A stretch of 64,000 nt of DNA from CALWOS01 sp963595735 (GCA_963595735.1 CAVBJJ010000001.1:124001-188000); one strand, 5' to 3'. Counted from the stretch's first letter, positions 1 through 8,899 are shown. Numbers and translations are program-made. The notes: generated by a model not told the origin, from the sequence alone.

Positions 1-3000
1 GTTATACACGGCTATGCTGCCCATATAGGTACCGAATGTATACCCGCTAATGCTGAGGTTTTTGATCGTACCCTGGTTGCCGCCGAACAAGCCCACGCTT
101 TCTGCAAAGAGAGGCGTGGTGGGGGTGCTTTGCGGGATGTACAGATTGAAAATTTTGTGTCCCTGGCCATCGAATGTACCGGCAAAGGGCTTTTGCTTGT
201 TGGTGTTGGTCAGCTTCCAGATGCCGATGGGCGTCCAGATCTTACCACCCAGATCCAGGTCCTCTGTCAGCACAAAATATTTGTCTGCATAGGTCTCCCC
301 TTTCAGAACGCTCTGTGCCAGATAGGCCAGCTGCGCCTCTGTATCGATTCGATAGGGATCCTCGGCAGTGCCGGTGCCGCCTGCAAATGCATCCGCGGCA
401 TAGGCGCTCCATTGGTCGCTGGCGGCAATGTCCATGTTACCCTGAACGCCGGCGCCGCCCAGATAGGAGACCTCGACCTTGCCGTTCTGGGCAGAGGCTG
501 TTTCTTCAAACTTGGCAAAGGACAGCGTGATCACGGTGGTGTCTCCGCTGTCGTCCTGGGCAATACCGGTGATCTTCTGATCCAGCAAGGCAGGCTCGCC
601 GTCCAGCTGCGTTTTCAGCTGGAAGTTCGCCTGCTCCAAGGTGCGGTAGCTCAGCTTTTTATTCATGACGACCTTAACGGCGCCGTTGGTTGCGCTGACG
701 GAGGCGATGGCCAGCCCCTCTTTTTCGTCAATGGCATAATTTTGAGGGTAGGCGCTTTCCTCCCAAACCAGCTTGGGATAGCCGTTATCGTTTGCAGTAA
801 AGGCCTCGCCGAGAACGCTTGCCGCGGCTTTCAGCTGGGCTTCGTTGTAGGGCGCGCTTCCCGCAAAGTCTTCTTTATAAACGAGATATTCGCCATCCTC
901 TGTTTTTTTCTGCCCCACGCCGAAGAGGTCTGTATTGATGGTATCGGTCTTGAGGTAGAACACATTCTTCAAAACGGGATCATATCGGTCAATGTGACCG
1001 ATCGCACCGCCGACCGCAATAACATTGACCGGCATTTGCAGCCGCACACTGCCGGAGCTGTAGCAGTTTGTTACTTCGCTGTAAAAAATATCACCGATCA
1101 GGCCTCCGGTTTCGGGCGTCGTATAGACCGCGCCAAATTCTGTGGATGTATTTACAATATCACCTGTAGCGTAGCAGTTTCGGACTTTAGTCCTCGTCAC
1201 AGTACCGATCAAGCCGCCAAGCTGGGTTCTGGCTGCGACAATATTACCCGTGGCATAGCAGTTGACAACCGCACTATTGCTGGCGCTTCCGGCCAGACCA
1301 CCGATTTCTTGACTGTTCTTTGCGGTATCCACTTTAATATTGATAGAGCTGCCGCAGTTCAAAAGATATGCGTTGGACTGCACTGCGGACGCCAGACCGC
1401 CCACATAGCTTACTCTATCGGCTCTTTGTGAAAAGTCCCAATCGCTGTCGGCAACGACCAGGTTTTTCACCACACCGCCGGATTGCACTTTGTTGAAAAA
1501 GCCGATATTCGCGACTATGCCCTCGGAGATCCGAATGTGTGTGATTTTATGACCCTGGCCGTTAAAGGTACCCTTCAAACTGGCGATCGGGGTCCATGTA
1601 TGGGCGGAAAGGTCAATGTCCTTGGTCAGGACTGCGCACTTTGTCTGGTTGTTCTTGTCGTTCAGCAGGTTGGCATACCAGGCCAGCTGCGCGGCTGTAC
1701 TGATCTCATAGGGATCGGCTTCGGAGCCGTCGCCCTTGGTGCAGGCCTCGGCATATGCTTTCCAATCGGGGCTTTGCGCAATAGTAAAGCCGCCGGAGAG
1801 CTGCTTGCCCTTGAACCCAACCGTGAAATTGATGTTCTGGTCGGCTGTGGAGGCCTCGATCGCTGTAAAGCTAACGGTCACAACGGTCTTGCCGTCCTGG
1901 GTGGCCTGGTCAAGCTTTTTGGGGGTGACCGCCGTTTCGTCTTTGCCGTTTACCGTGTAGCGCAGCGTCACATCGGCCGCGTTGACAGTGGTATATTGCA
2001 GTTCTCTGTCCAGCGTGATGGTGATCGTGCCGTTTTCAACGGTGACCGCTGTCATGGCAACAACATCGCCCTCCGCGGCCGGGTAGACGCCCGTGTTCTG
2101 CCATGCCAGAACAGGATAGCCATTGTTGATGTTGTCCGTGTCTGCCGCATAGGCTTCGCCCAGCGTTCCCGCCAGGGCTTTCATGCCGACCTCGTCCTTG
2201 ATGGTGGCCTCGTCCAGGTTTGTTCCCCGGCCACTGGCGTTTTTGCCTTTGTTCACCGTATCGCTTACAAGGCAGTAGGAATTTTTGATTTTCTCGGGAA
2301 TCAAATTGGCATTGAATGTATCGCCAATGAGCGCACCGACCTTAGTGACGCCGCTCACATTACCTGTGGTGTAGCAGTTGACGATGTCTCCATTGCCTGC
2401 GTAGGATGTGATACCGCCGGCTATTTGACCCTTTTCCCCAACGGAAATATCCCCGGTATTGTAGCAGTTGTAAATGGGCGCAAGGGGGACATTGCCTGTT
2501 GCACCGGTGATACCGCCGGCTTGCTTTTGCTGCGTTGCGGTGATGCTGCCGGTGTTGGCGCAGTTGACAATGGCGCTTTTTGACTGCGGCGAGGCAACAA
2601 TGCCGCCGACATTGCTGCCCGCTGTCACATTGGCCGCATTTAAGCAGCAGAAAATCAAGCCTCTGTTTTGACAGGCAAAAGCGGCTGCACCGCTGCCGCT
2701 TGCCGTGATAGAGCCGCTGGCGATCGTCAGTTTTTTGATGGTACCGGCGTTATTTTTCACCAGTGCCAGACTGGCGGTGCCGGTGATCTGCAGATTGTTG
2801 ATCTTGTGGCCGTCGCCGTCCAGCGTGCCGTCCAGCTTGTTGATCGGCTGCCAGGTCTGTCCCTCCGCAAATGTCAGATCTGCGGTCAGCTTGGCGCTCA
2901 GGGTGCTGTCTGCCGTAAGGGCATTGGCATACCAGGCCAGATTCTCTACGGAAGCGATTTGATAGATCCCATCGCTTTCATTCGGTTTGGTCATGGAAAT

Positions 3001-3174
3001 GCCGCCATAGCTGCCATCATCCGCTGTTGCGGACACCTCGCTGTCGGCTGTGCTGGCCGCCTGGTCTGCCGGAGAATCCGTTTCCACTGCCAGACCCGTT
3101 AAGGGCAGGCAGAAAAACAGCATCAGGGCGACCAGAACCAGCGCAATGCTGCGGCTGATTTTTTTCTGTCTCAT
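1..3174 (-). CDS. Large secreted GLUG-repeat surface protein, C-terminus outside window
   Basis: The reading frame is open from an ATG at 3174 to the window edge, 1058 codons without a stop. A strong AAGGAGG lies 6 bases upstream of the ATG. The N-terminus is a typical signal peptide: MRQKK, a hydrophobic stretch, then LPLTGLAVE. The body contains several GLUG-type units, recognisable by NCYATGNI or NCYNTGDI followed by GGLIG or GGITG, and by lead-ins such as FNGQGHKI and FDGQGHKIFNL. Three such blocks alternate with beta-sandwich-like linkers of the type DGKTVVTVSF. GLUG repeats are known from secreted and surface proteins, including adhesin-like and protease-associated proteins. I infer an extracellular or wall-attached protein. 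The attachment domain, if any, lies beyond the edge. The function is unknown. Confidence 0.8.
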   Translation of the reverse strand, partial: MRQKKISRSIALVLVALMLFFCLPLTGLAVETDSPADQAASTADSEVSATADDGSYGGISMTKPNESDGIYQIASVENLAWYANALTADSTLSAKLTADLTFAEGQTWQPINKLDGTLDGDGHKINNLQITGTASLALVKNNAGTIKKLTIASGSITASGSGAAAFACQNRGLIFCCLNAANVTAGSNVGGIVASPQSKSAIVNCANTGSITATQQKQAGGITGATGNVPLAPIYNCYNTGDISVGEKGQIAGGITSYAGNGDIVNCYTTGNVSGVTKVGALIGDTFNANLIPEKIKNSYCLVSDTVNKGKNASGRGTNLDEATIKDEVGMKALAGTLGEAYAADTDNINNGYPVLAWQNTGVYPAAEGDVVAMTAVTVENGTITITLDRELQYTTVNAADVTLRYTVNGKDETAVTPKKLDQATQDGKTVVTVSFTAIEASTADQNINFTVGFKGKQLSGGFTIAQSPDWKAYAEACTKGDGSEADPYEISTAAQLAWYANLLNDKNNQTKCAVLTKDIDLSAHTWTPIASLKGTFNGQGHKITHIRISEGIVANIGFFNKVQSGGVVKNLVVADSDWDFSQRADRVSYVGGLASAVQSNAYLLNCGSSINIKVDTAKNSQEIGGLAGSASNSAVVNCYATGNIVAARTQLGGLIGTVTRTKVRNCYATGDIVNTSTEFGAVYTTPETGGLIGDIFYSEVTNCYSSGSVRLQMPVNVIAVGGAIGHIDRYDPVLKNVFYLKTDTINTDLFGVGQKKTEDGEYLVYKEDFAGSAPYNEAQLKAAASVLGEAFTANDNGYPKLVWEESAYPQNYAIDEKEGLAIASVSATNGAVKVVMNKKLSYRTLEQANFQLKTQLDGEPALLDQKITGIAQDDSGDTTVITLSFAKFEETASAQNGKVEVSYLGGAGVQGNMDIAASDQWSAYAADAFAGGTGTAEDPYRIDTEAQLAYLAQSVLKGETYADKYFVLTEDLDLGGKIWTPIGIWKLTNTNKQKPFAGTFDGQGHKIFNLYIPQSTPTTPLFAESVGLFGGNQGTIKNLSISGYTFGTYMGSIAVYN

Positions 3175-3669
3175 GTTTTTCCTCCTTGTGTGATCGTTCT
3201 TCTATATAAGCGCCAAACGGCGGTTGTTTTCCGTAAATCCTGTCCCCGTCGGTTTTCAAGAGTTTTTATGGTTTGCTTTGCAAACCATAAAGGCGCGCGC
3301 CTTTTGAAAAACAAAAAAAGTGGCCGAAAGCCACTTTCTGAAATTTTGAATGTATAATAGAGGAAGACCCATGCAGCTGGATCTGATATTGCTGCTGACG
3401 GGTACAAAATTCAGGTTTCGGCTAAATTTATGACCTGTTTTACCGTATCTGACTTATCATTTGCCCTGGGTTTCCGGCAAATGCTTCACAGTGACCGACT
3501 CGCGTGGATTTGCACCACATTCCGGTTGTTGATCGAACAACAAAAACAGTGTTACATATCAGGAAAATTCGCAGTATTCAGTTGTTGTGTTGATATCATG
3601 ATAAAGCAAAAATATAGCTTTGTCAATTACAATTCGCTTTTTTAGGCCGTTAAAAACAGGCCGCCTGCT
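3175..3669. other. Intergenic region, AT-rich, no supported gene
   Basis: This stretch separates the GLUG protein start from the PurN-like stop. Next to the GLUG gene lies its ribosome binding site. Further up are an 11-bp perfect inverted repeat with a TTT loop (3266-3290) and a terminator-like hairpin (3317-3337). The part from 3340 to 3660 is AT-rich. The only open frame there (3430-3645) has no ribosome binding site and no recognisable features, so I do not call a gene. Confidence 0.5.
3307..3337 (-). terminator. Terminator-like hairpin upstream of the GLUG gene
   Basis: On the minus strand AAAGTGGC (3337-3330) pairs with GCCACTTT (3324-3317) and is followed by a T-rich tract to 3307. 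It could end transcription from the PurN-like gene 330 bases upstream. It could also act as an attenuator in the leader of the GLUG gene, whose start is about 140 bases downstream. Confidence 0.5.
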
Positions 3670-4302
3670 TCAGTTCCGCGGTTCCAGAATCTCCACCTGA
3701 TTGCCCCGCAGGGCGAAGCGGCCGGCGCAGGCCAACGCCACCGCCTGAGTCAGTAGGGGCTGCTCCCCCTCCGTGAGCACACGCTGCGCCAGACTTTTTA
3801 CATCGTCCCCGCTCAGCACGCCCACCGGGCGCTGGAGCAAAATCGGCCCCTCGCCGGGGCGCTCTGTGACCAGAAACACCGTTGCGCCGGTGACCCGCAC
3901 GCCGCGATCCAGCATGGCCCGGTACAGGGACTGCTCGTCCTCCGTTTCCATGGGCGGATAGGCCGGCAGCAGGCTGGGCCACACCGCAATGACCCGGTTG
4001 GCAAAGGTGTGCAGAAAGCCGGCATCCAGCGGGCAGTCGTAATCGGCCAGCACCACCAGCTCCGCCCCGATCTCCAGCAGACCGGCCGTCAGCGCGGCGG
4101 TAAAGGCTCCGTCGCTGTCATACAGGCTGCGCTCCACCACAAAATTTTTCACCCCGGCTGCCGCCGCGCGGCGCAGCGCATAGGCCGTTGGATCCGTGGC
4201 GATGACCACCGGCTCGCAGTTGGGCAGCTTGCCAAAGCACCAGGCATCCAGCACGCCCTGCAGCCGCTGGCCGCTTCCGGTGACAAGAAAAACAACTTTC
4301 AC
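3670..4302 (-). CDS. PurN-like formyltransferase paralogue without catalytic residues
   Basis: A 210-residue protein starting at a GTG, with GGAGG six bases upstream of it. The fold follows phosphoribosylglycinamide formyltransferase (PurN, GAR transformylase): VTGSGQRLQGVLDA at residues 7-20, LADYDCPL near 85, PSLLPAYPP at 109-117 and EGPILLQ at 151-157. In E. coli PurN the catalytic residues are Asn106, His108 and Asp144. Here the aligned residues are Ala106, Trp108 and Gly150, so all three are lost. The remaining frame is intact and in good codon usage. I infer a pseudoenzyme or a protein with a changed ligand, not a working purine enzyme. It follows csaB on the same strand, with a terminator-like hairpin between them. 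No purine gene is nearby. Confidence 0.75.
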   Translation of the reverse strand: MKVVFLVTGSGQRLQGVLDAWCFGKLPNCEPVVIATDPTAYALRRAAAAGVKNFVVERSLYDSDGAFTAALTAGLLEIGAELVVLADYDCPLDAGFLHTFANRVIAVWPSLLPAYPPMETEDEQSLYRAMLDRGVRVTGATVFLVTERPGEGPILLQRPVGVLSGDDVKSLAQRVLTEGEQPLLTQAVALACAGRFALRGNQVEILEPRN

Positions 4303-4329
4303 TGGCTTCCTCCATGATTCCTTATGGCC

Positions 4330-4355
4330 AAAAAAGCCCGAACCCGGACTTTTTT
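4330..4355 (-). terminator. Hairpin between csaB and the PurN-like gene
   Basis: A run of A residues, then GCCCG, a short loop and CGGAC, then a run of T residues, gives a stem of about ten pairs with one mismatch. The ends are A/T tracts, so it can act on either strand. It lies just after the csaB stop. Confidence 0.55.
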
Positions 4356-4386
4356 GATGTTCTGTATTCCTATTGGTTATGATGGA

Positions 4387-5514
4387 TCATTCCGCCTGCT
4401 CCAGCATTTGTCGGACACAGTCCACATTCCGGTGCTCCACATCCCGCAGGCTTTGCGCCCGCGCCCGTAGCGCGGCGGGATCCTCATGCAGCGCCTGCTC
4501 GATCATGGCGCAAAGGCGCTCAGTCTCCAGATCCTCCAGCGCCAGGCAGCGGGGCTGCCCCACATATTGCAGAAAGGCGTCCACCTTGGGGTCATAGCTC
4601 ACGCCCACCAGGGGCGTTCCCTGCCCGGCGGCAAAAATCAGACCGTGCAGCCGCATGGACACCAGCGCCGCCATCCGGGACAGCAAGCCCATGGTCACGC
4701 CGGTCTCCGGCGGATCACGCAGGACGAAATGGGGCAGTTCCCGCAGGCTCTGGCAGACCAGATCGGCCGCGTCGCCATCGCTGCGGCGGTTGATGGACAA
4801 AAACACCGGGGTCAGGCCGTACTTCTCCCAACCGTAGCGCGCGGCGGCGGAAAACACCCCGCTGCGCTGGGCAAAGCCCTCCCAGCTGCGCAGACAGAAG
4901 CACAGGTATTTTCCGTTGGGATCCATGCCCTTTTGGGTCATCCACTGCTCCACCTCCGCCGCCGGTGCGGGACGCAGCCGCAGCGCCGGGTCGGCGCTGA
5001 GAACACGCCGAGGCTTTGTCACGCCGAAGCGATCCAGCTCCGCCAGGGAGTTTTCCTCCCGGAGGGTGATACAGTCCACGCTGCTGTTGAGCACCCGGCG
5101 CACCCAGGAAACATCCATGCCCCGGGTCACCGGGCCGATACCGCAGCCATACATGATGACCCGGCAGCCCAGCCGCTTTGCTTTTCGCAAAGTATAAAGG
5201 TAATACCACAGGCTGCGCCGGCTGGTGACATCCTGGATCAGGCTGCCGCCGCCGTTGAGGTAGACCTGCGCGCCGGACAGGGCGCGCTTCATGCCCTTGA
5301 GGTCAAAGCTGTGTACCGCCTGCACACCGTGGCGCTTTGCCGTTTGCTCCGGCGTGCGGGATAAAACCGTGATGGGCAAATTGGCGTCCAGTTCCCGCAG
5401 GGAGGCGATAATGGCCTCCAAAATGGCCTCGTCCCCGGCGTTTCCATGGCCATAGGCACCGCAGATCACGACCCCGGATCGGTGGGTATGCACTTGTCTG
5501 CGGGTATTTGCCAT
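4387..5514 (-). CDS. csaB: CsaB-type polysaccharide pyruvyltransferase
   Basis: A 375-residue protein if started at the ATG at 5514, which has AAGGAG about nine bases upstream; a longer frame to 5592 has no such site. GAYGHGNAGDEAIL near residue 19 and the C-terminal SMRLHG...GTPLVGVSYDPKV segment are typical of the polysaccharide pyruvyltransferase family. CsaB transfers pyruvate from phosphoenolpyruvate to the peptidoglycan-linked secondary wall polysaccharide. The resulting pyruvylated sugar is what SLH domains bind. Two SLH proteins lie within 18 kb (8900-13636 and 21719-23926), which fits this role. It diverges from the glycosyltransferase at 5733. Confidence 0.88.
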   Translation of the reverse strand: MANTRRQVHTHRSGVVICGAYGHGNAGDEAILEAIIASLRELDANLPITVLSRTPEQTAKRHGVQAVHSFDLKGMKRALSGAQVYLNGGGSLIQDVTSRRSLWYYLYTLRKAKRLGCRVIMYGCGIGPVTRGMDVSWVRRVLNSSVDCITLREENSLAELDRFGVTKPRRVLSADPALRLRPAPAAEVEQWMTQKGMDPNGKYLCFCLRSWEGFAQRSGVFSAAARYGWEKYGLTPVFLSINRRSDGDAADLVCQSLRELPHFVLRDPPETGVTMGLLSRMAALVSMRLHGLIFAAGQGTPLVGVSYDPKVDAFLQYVGQPRCLALEDLETERLCAMIEQALHEDPAALRARAQSLRDVEHRNVDCVRQMLEQAE

Positions 5515-5625
5515 GGACAGACGCTCCTTGCTTTTGACTGCGCCGCTTCGCTGCATATTTTGGCAGACGAAATCCGCGCTCCCCTGTTGCAAATATGCGG
5601 GAATTGAAGTATTATAATATAGTCA

Positions 5626-5670
5626 GGCTGCCTCAAAAAACAGGCAGCCGGCGGATGCACTCCGCTTTTT
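5626..5670. terminator. Two adjacent hairpins between divergent csaB and glycosyltransferase genes
   Basis: GGCTGCCT (5626-5633) pairs with AGGCAGCC (5642-5649). A second short stem, GCGGA with TCCGC (5651-5665), is followed by five T residues on the plus strand. Since it sits between divergent genes, it may lie in the leader of the glycosyltransferase gene or mark an unseen small transcript. Confidence 0.4.
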
Positions 5671-5732
5671 CATACATTGCTATTATACAGGCTTGACTGG
5701 GCAAGGTCAAGACTTGGGAGGATTTTTCGTCT

Positions 5733-6785
5733 ATGAAGAAAATTGCGATTTTCCAATCGGATCTGCAGGTCGGCGGCATCCAGAAATCCCTAATAAACCT
5801 GCTCAACGATCTGGACTGGGAGCGCTGCGCCGTTGATCTCTATCTGTTCCAGGAGGGCTGCTTTTTCGATTTGCCCCAGCATCCCAACCTGCGAATCATC
5901 CCCACAAAGCCCTATGGCTTTGCGGAGCGGTTCCTGTACTTTGGCTTTCTGCGCCGTTTCCGCCCCGTACCGGTGGAAAACACCGCATATGATGTTGCCA
6001 TCGACTTTAACAGCTATCGCAGCGACTGCGCCGTCGGCGCCACCACCGTGCGCGCGAAAAAGCGCCTGATGTGGATCCACAACGATGTGGAGATCAAGCT
6101 GCGCAACGAGCCGAAATATCGCCTGCTGTGGCATTTTTTCAAGGGCAAGTTCCCATATTACGACGGCTTCTGTGCGGTCTCTCCGGGGATCATCGACGGC
6201 TTCCGCCGCGCCTCCGGCATCCAGAACAAGCCCATTATCCCCATCCCCAACCACATCGACACCGGGGAGATCTTCCGGAAAATTGAAGCGCCCATCGACT
6301 TTGCCCCCGATCCCGCGCAGTTCAATCTGTGCAGCATGGGACGGCTGTGCCACCAAAAGGGCTATGACATCCTGCTGGAGCTGCTGGCCAAGGCTATCCG
6401 GCGCCGGCCGGAGCTGCACCTGTATATTTTAGGCGACGGCCCCGACCGGGAAAAGCTGCTGTCCCAGGCCGATCAGCTGGGTATTCGTTCCCATCTGACC
6501 CTGCTGGGCAACCAGTCCAACCCCTTCCCCTATCTGGACAAGATGGACGCCTTTACTATGACCAGCCGCTACGAAGGGCAGGGCATGGTCATCCGGGAAG
6601 CCCAGGCGGTGGGACTGCCCCTGCTGATCGCCAAGCATTTGGAAAAATACAACCCCGGCGTTCCCGGCACAGAGGATCTGGTGGAGGCCTTTGTCACCAC
6701 GCAGCGCCAGCCCCACAAGCGGGACGACCTGGCCGACTACAACCGGGAGATCACGGAAAGCATCCGCAAGGTGCTGGAGCTGTAA
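5733..6785 (+). CDS. Family 4 glycosyltransferase (GT-B fold)
   Basis: A 350-residue protein starting at an ATG, with GGGAGG about ten bases upstream. The N-terminus has the glycan-acceptor start MKKIAIFQSDLQVGGIQKSL. The C-terminal half shows CSMGRLCHQKGYDILLEL and ILGDGPDREKL. The family's E-x7-E nucleotide-sugar motif is at Glu281 and Glu289 within SRYEGQGMVIREA. Such enzymes build cell-surface polysaccharides. The donor and acceptor cannot be read from the sequence. Its place next to csaB suggests, but does not prove, a role in wall polysaccharide synthesis. hflX begins 19 bases downstream. Confidence 0.85.
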   Translation: MKKIAIFQSDLQVGGIQKSLINLLNDLDWERCAVDLYLFQEGCFFDLPQHPNLRIIPTKPYGFAERFLYFGFLRRFRPVPVENTAYDVAIDFNSYRSDCAVGATTVRAKKRLMWIHNDVEIKLRNEPKYRLLWHFFKGKFPYYDGFCAVSPGIIDGFRRASGIQNKPIIPIPNHIDTGEIFRKIEAPIDFAPDPAQFNLCSMGRLCHQKGYDILLELLAKAIRRRPELHLYILGDGPDREKLLSQADQLGIRSHLTLLGNQSNPFPYLDKMDAFTMTSRYEGQGMVIREAQAVGLPLLIAKHLEKYNPGVPGTEDLVEAFVTTQRQPHKRDDLADYNREITESIRKVLEL

Positions 6786-6804
6786 ACGATAAGGAATTGA
6801 CTGC

Positions 6805-8076
6805 ATGATCGATCTGAAAGAAATCAAACGCCCCAAACGGGAACGCGCCTTTCTGGCCGGACTTTCCGCCGCCAGCATGAACGAGGACGAGCGCTCCGAC
6901 GAGCAGAGCATGGAGGAGTTGGCCGCGCTGGTGGAGACCGCCGGCGGGCTGTGCATGGGAATGCTGCTGCAAAGCCGCGCCACACCGGAGCCCCGCAGCT
7001 TTCTGGGCGAGGGCAAGGTGCAGGAGCTAAAGGAAATGATCGCCCTGCACGACTGCGACCTGGCCGTGTTTGACAACGAGCTGTCCCCCTCTCAGATGCG
7101 GGTGCTGTCGGAGGATCTGGGGGTCAAGGTGCTGGATCGCTCCGGCCTGATTTTGGACATTTTTGCCCAACGCGCCCAGACCCGGGAGGGTCAGCTGCAG
7201 GTGGAGCTGGCACAGTACCAGTATCTGCTGCCCCGGCTGATCGGTATGTGGAAACATCTGGAGCGGCAGGAGGGCGCCATCGGCACCCGTGGCCCCGGCG
7301 AGACCCAGCTGGAAAGCGACCGCCGCCACATCGGCCGGAAAATCAGTAAGCTCAAGGCCGAGCTGGAAACTGTGCGGAAGGTGCGGGGCATCCAGCGCCG
7401 GAAGCGGGAAAAGAACGCCATGCCCGTTGCCGCCCTGGTGGGCTATACCAACGCCGGCAAAAGCACTCTGCTCAACCGGCTCACCGGCTCGGACATCCCC
7501 GCCAACGACCGGCTGTTCGACACGCTGGACACCACCACCCGCCGGCTGAAGCTGGACGAGACCCGAGAGATCCTTCTGTCCGACACGGTCGGCTTTATCC
7601 GCAAGCTGCCCCATCATCTGGTGGAGGCCTTCAAGGCCACGCTGGAGGAGCTGCGCTATGCGGATGTGCTGGTGCATGTGATCGACCTGTCCAACCCGGA
7701 ATGGGAAAAGCAGGCCGCTGTGGTGGACGAGTTGATCCGCCAGCTGGATGCAGAGCAAACACCCTGCATCCGAGTGTATAACAAGTGCGACCAGTATCTG
7801 GGCATCCTGCCCCGGGAAGCGAACAGCGTCTGCATCTCCGCCCGCACTGGGGAGGGCACGGACGCCCTGCGTCAAAAGCTGACAGAAATTCTCAGCCGGG
7901 ACGAGACCCGCGCCCGGCTGCTGCTGCCCTACGACAAGGGCAATCTGCTGGAGCTGCTGCACCGGGAAGCCGCCGTGCTGGAAACGGAATATACGGACAC
8001 CGGCATTCTGGTGGAGGCGGTCATGAAGCCCGCCATCTGGGCAAGGCTCAGCCCCTTTGCGCTGGAGAAGTCATAA
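6805..8076 (+). CDS. hflX: GTPase HflX
   Basis: A 423-residue ribosome-associated GTPase. The N-terminal HflX domain contains the glycine-rich segment RGPGETQLESDRR. It is followed by the GTPase domain with the P-loop GYTNAGKST near residue 213, the switch region DTVGFIRKLPHHLVEAF and the NKCD motif. HflX splits stalled or hibernating ribosomes, particularly after heat stress, in bacteria where it has been studied. Here it is separated from the miaA-hfq pair (48.7 kb), with which it is linked in enterobacteria. It follows the glycosyltransferase closely, so the two may be co-transcribed. Confidence 0.95.
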   Translation: MIDLKEIKRPKRERAFLAGLSAASMNEDERSDEQSMEELAALVETAGGLCMGMLLQSRATPEPRSFLGEGKVQELKEMIALHDCDLAVFDNELSPSQMRVLSEDLGVKVLDRSGLILDIFAQRAQTREGQLQVELAQYQYLLPRLIGMWKHLERQEGAIGTRGPGETQLESDRRHIGRKISKLKAELETVRKVRGIQRRKREKNAMPVAALVGYTNAGKSTLLNRLTGSDIPANDRLFDTLDTTTRRLKLDETREILLSDTVGFIRKLPHHLVEAFKATLEELRYADVLVHVIDLSNPEWEKQAAVVDELIRQLDAEQTPCIRVYNKCDQYLGILPREANSVCISARTGEGTDALRQKLTEILSRDETRARLLLPYDKGNLLELLHREAAVLETEYTDTGILVEAVMKPAIWARLSPFALEKS

Positions 8077-8118
8077 AATTTCTGCTGTGAGACACCAGCA
8101 CAGGAAAGGAAGCGCGCT

Positions 8119-8745
8119 ATGGAAAGCTATCTTGTCCCGGCGGACTACGGCACCGATGAGCTGGTGGAAAAACGCTCCCGCTTTATCGGCCAGGTCTGGC
8201 CGGTGGAGACCGAGGAGGAAGCCCGCGGGCTGATCGAGGCGGTCAAAAAAAAGCATTACGACGCCAGGCACAACTGCTGGTGCTATATTCTGCGCAGCGG
8301 CGGCGTGCTGCGGTATTCCGACGACGGTGAGCCGCAGGGCACCGCCGGCCAGCCCATGCTCAATGTGTTCCAGCGGGAGGGCTTGGAAAATGTCTGCTGC
8401 GTGGTGACCCGGTATTTCGGCGGCGTGCTGCTGGGCGCGGGCGGTCTGGTGCGCGCCTATTCCGCCGCGGCAAAGCTGGCGCTGGACGCCGCCGGCGTCG
8501 CCCGAATGGCACAGTGGGATCGCTACCTGCTGGGCTGCGGATACAGCCTGTTTGAACGGGTAAAGCGCCTGTGCGAGAGCCACGACTGCGTGGTGGAAAA
8601 CACGGACTTTTCCACAGATGTCACCCTGGAGGTACTGGTGCGCGCCGACCGGGCGGCAGAATTTTTGACCGCACTGCGGGAAATGAGCAACGCCGCTGTC
8701 ACCGTGGAGGCAACCGGCAGCAGCTTCCAGGCCGTGAAGCTGTAG
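8119..8745 (+). CDS. yigZ: YigZ/IMPACT family protein
   Basis: A 208-residue protein of the UPF0029/IMPACT family. Family hallmarks are KSRFIGQVWPV-like residues near 16-27, HNCWCYIL, the SDDGEPQGTAGQPML block and VTRYFGGVLLGAGGLVRAYS. The C-terminal half has the usual EF-G domain V-like fold. The molecular role is poorly defined; the eukaryotic relative IMPACT acts on translational control. AGGAAAGGAAG lies just upstream of the start. It is 42 bases downstream of hflX in the same direction and is followed by strong hairpins, so it is probably the last gene of this transcript. Confidence 0.92.
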   Translation: MESYLVPADYGTDELVEKRSRFIGQVWPVETEEEARGLIEAVKKKHYDARHNCWCYILRSGGVLRYSDDGEPQGTAGQPMLNVFQREGLENVCCVVTRYFGGVLLGAGGLVRAYSAAAKLALDAAGVARMAQWDRYLLGCGYSLFERVKRLCESHDCVVENTDFSTDVTLEVLVRADRAAEFLTALREMSNAAVTVEATGSSFQAVKL

Positions 8746-8786
8746 CCGCGGCGCACGATCACAAATAAATCCGATTTTATCCAATG

Positions 8787-8820
8787 TTGGAGTCAGGCGC
8801 TGCGCCCGGCTCCAATATTT
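8787..8820 (+). terminator. Terminator after yigZ
   Basis: TTGGAG (8787-8792) pairs with CTCCAA (8810-8815), with a partly paired GC-rich interior, followed by TATTTG. It lies just downstream of the yigZ stop. Confidence 0.55.
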
Positions 8821-8843
8821 GTTATATTGCTATAGTGTAATGC

Positions 8844-8873
8844 CCCCGCCTGCGGCAGCTGCCGCAGGCGGGG
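8844..8873. terminator. Perfect 15-bp inverted repeat between convergent genes
   Basis: CCCCGCCTGCGGCAG (8844-8858) is followed directly by its exact complement (8859-8873), then TTTCGTGTTT. It sits between the ends of yigZ and the SLH protein, which converge here, so it can serve both strands. Confidence 0.65.
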
Positions 8874-8899
8874 TTTCGTGTTTGCGCTATTGTGCTGTT

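Noticed and set aside
130..3102. Plus-strand open frames of 433, 366 and 144 codons
   Set aside because: They lie antisense to the GLUG protein, which has a signal peptide, ribosome site and repeats; the plus-strand products match nothing I know.
3430..3645. 71-codon plus-strand frame in the left intergenic gap
   Set aside because: No ribosome binding site, no recognisable motif and AT-rich random-looking composition.
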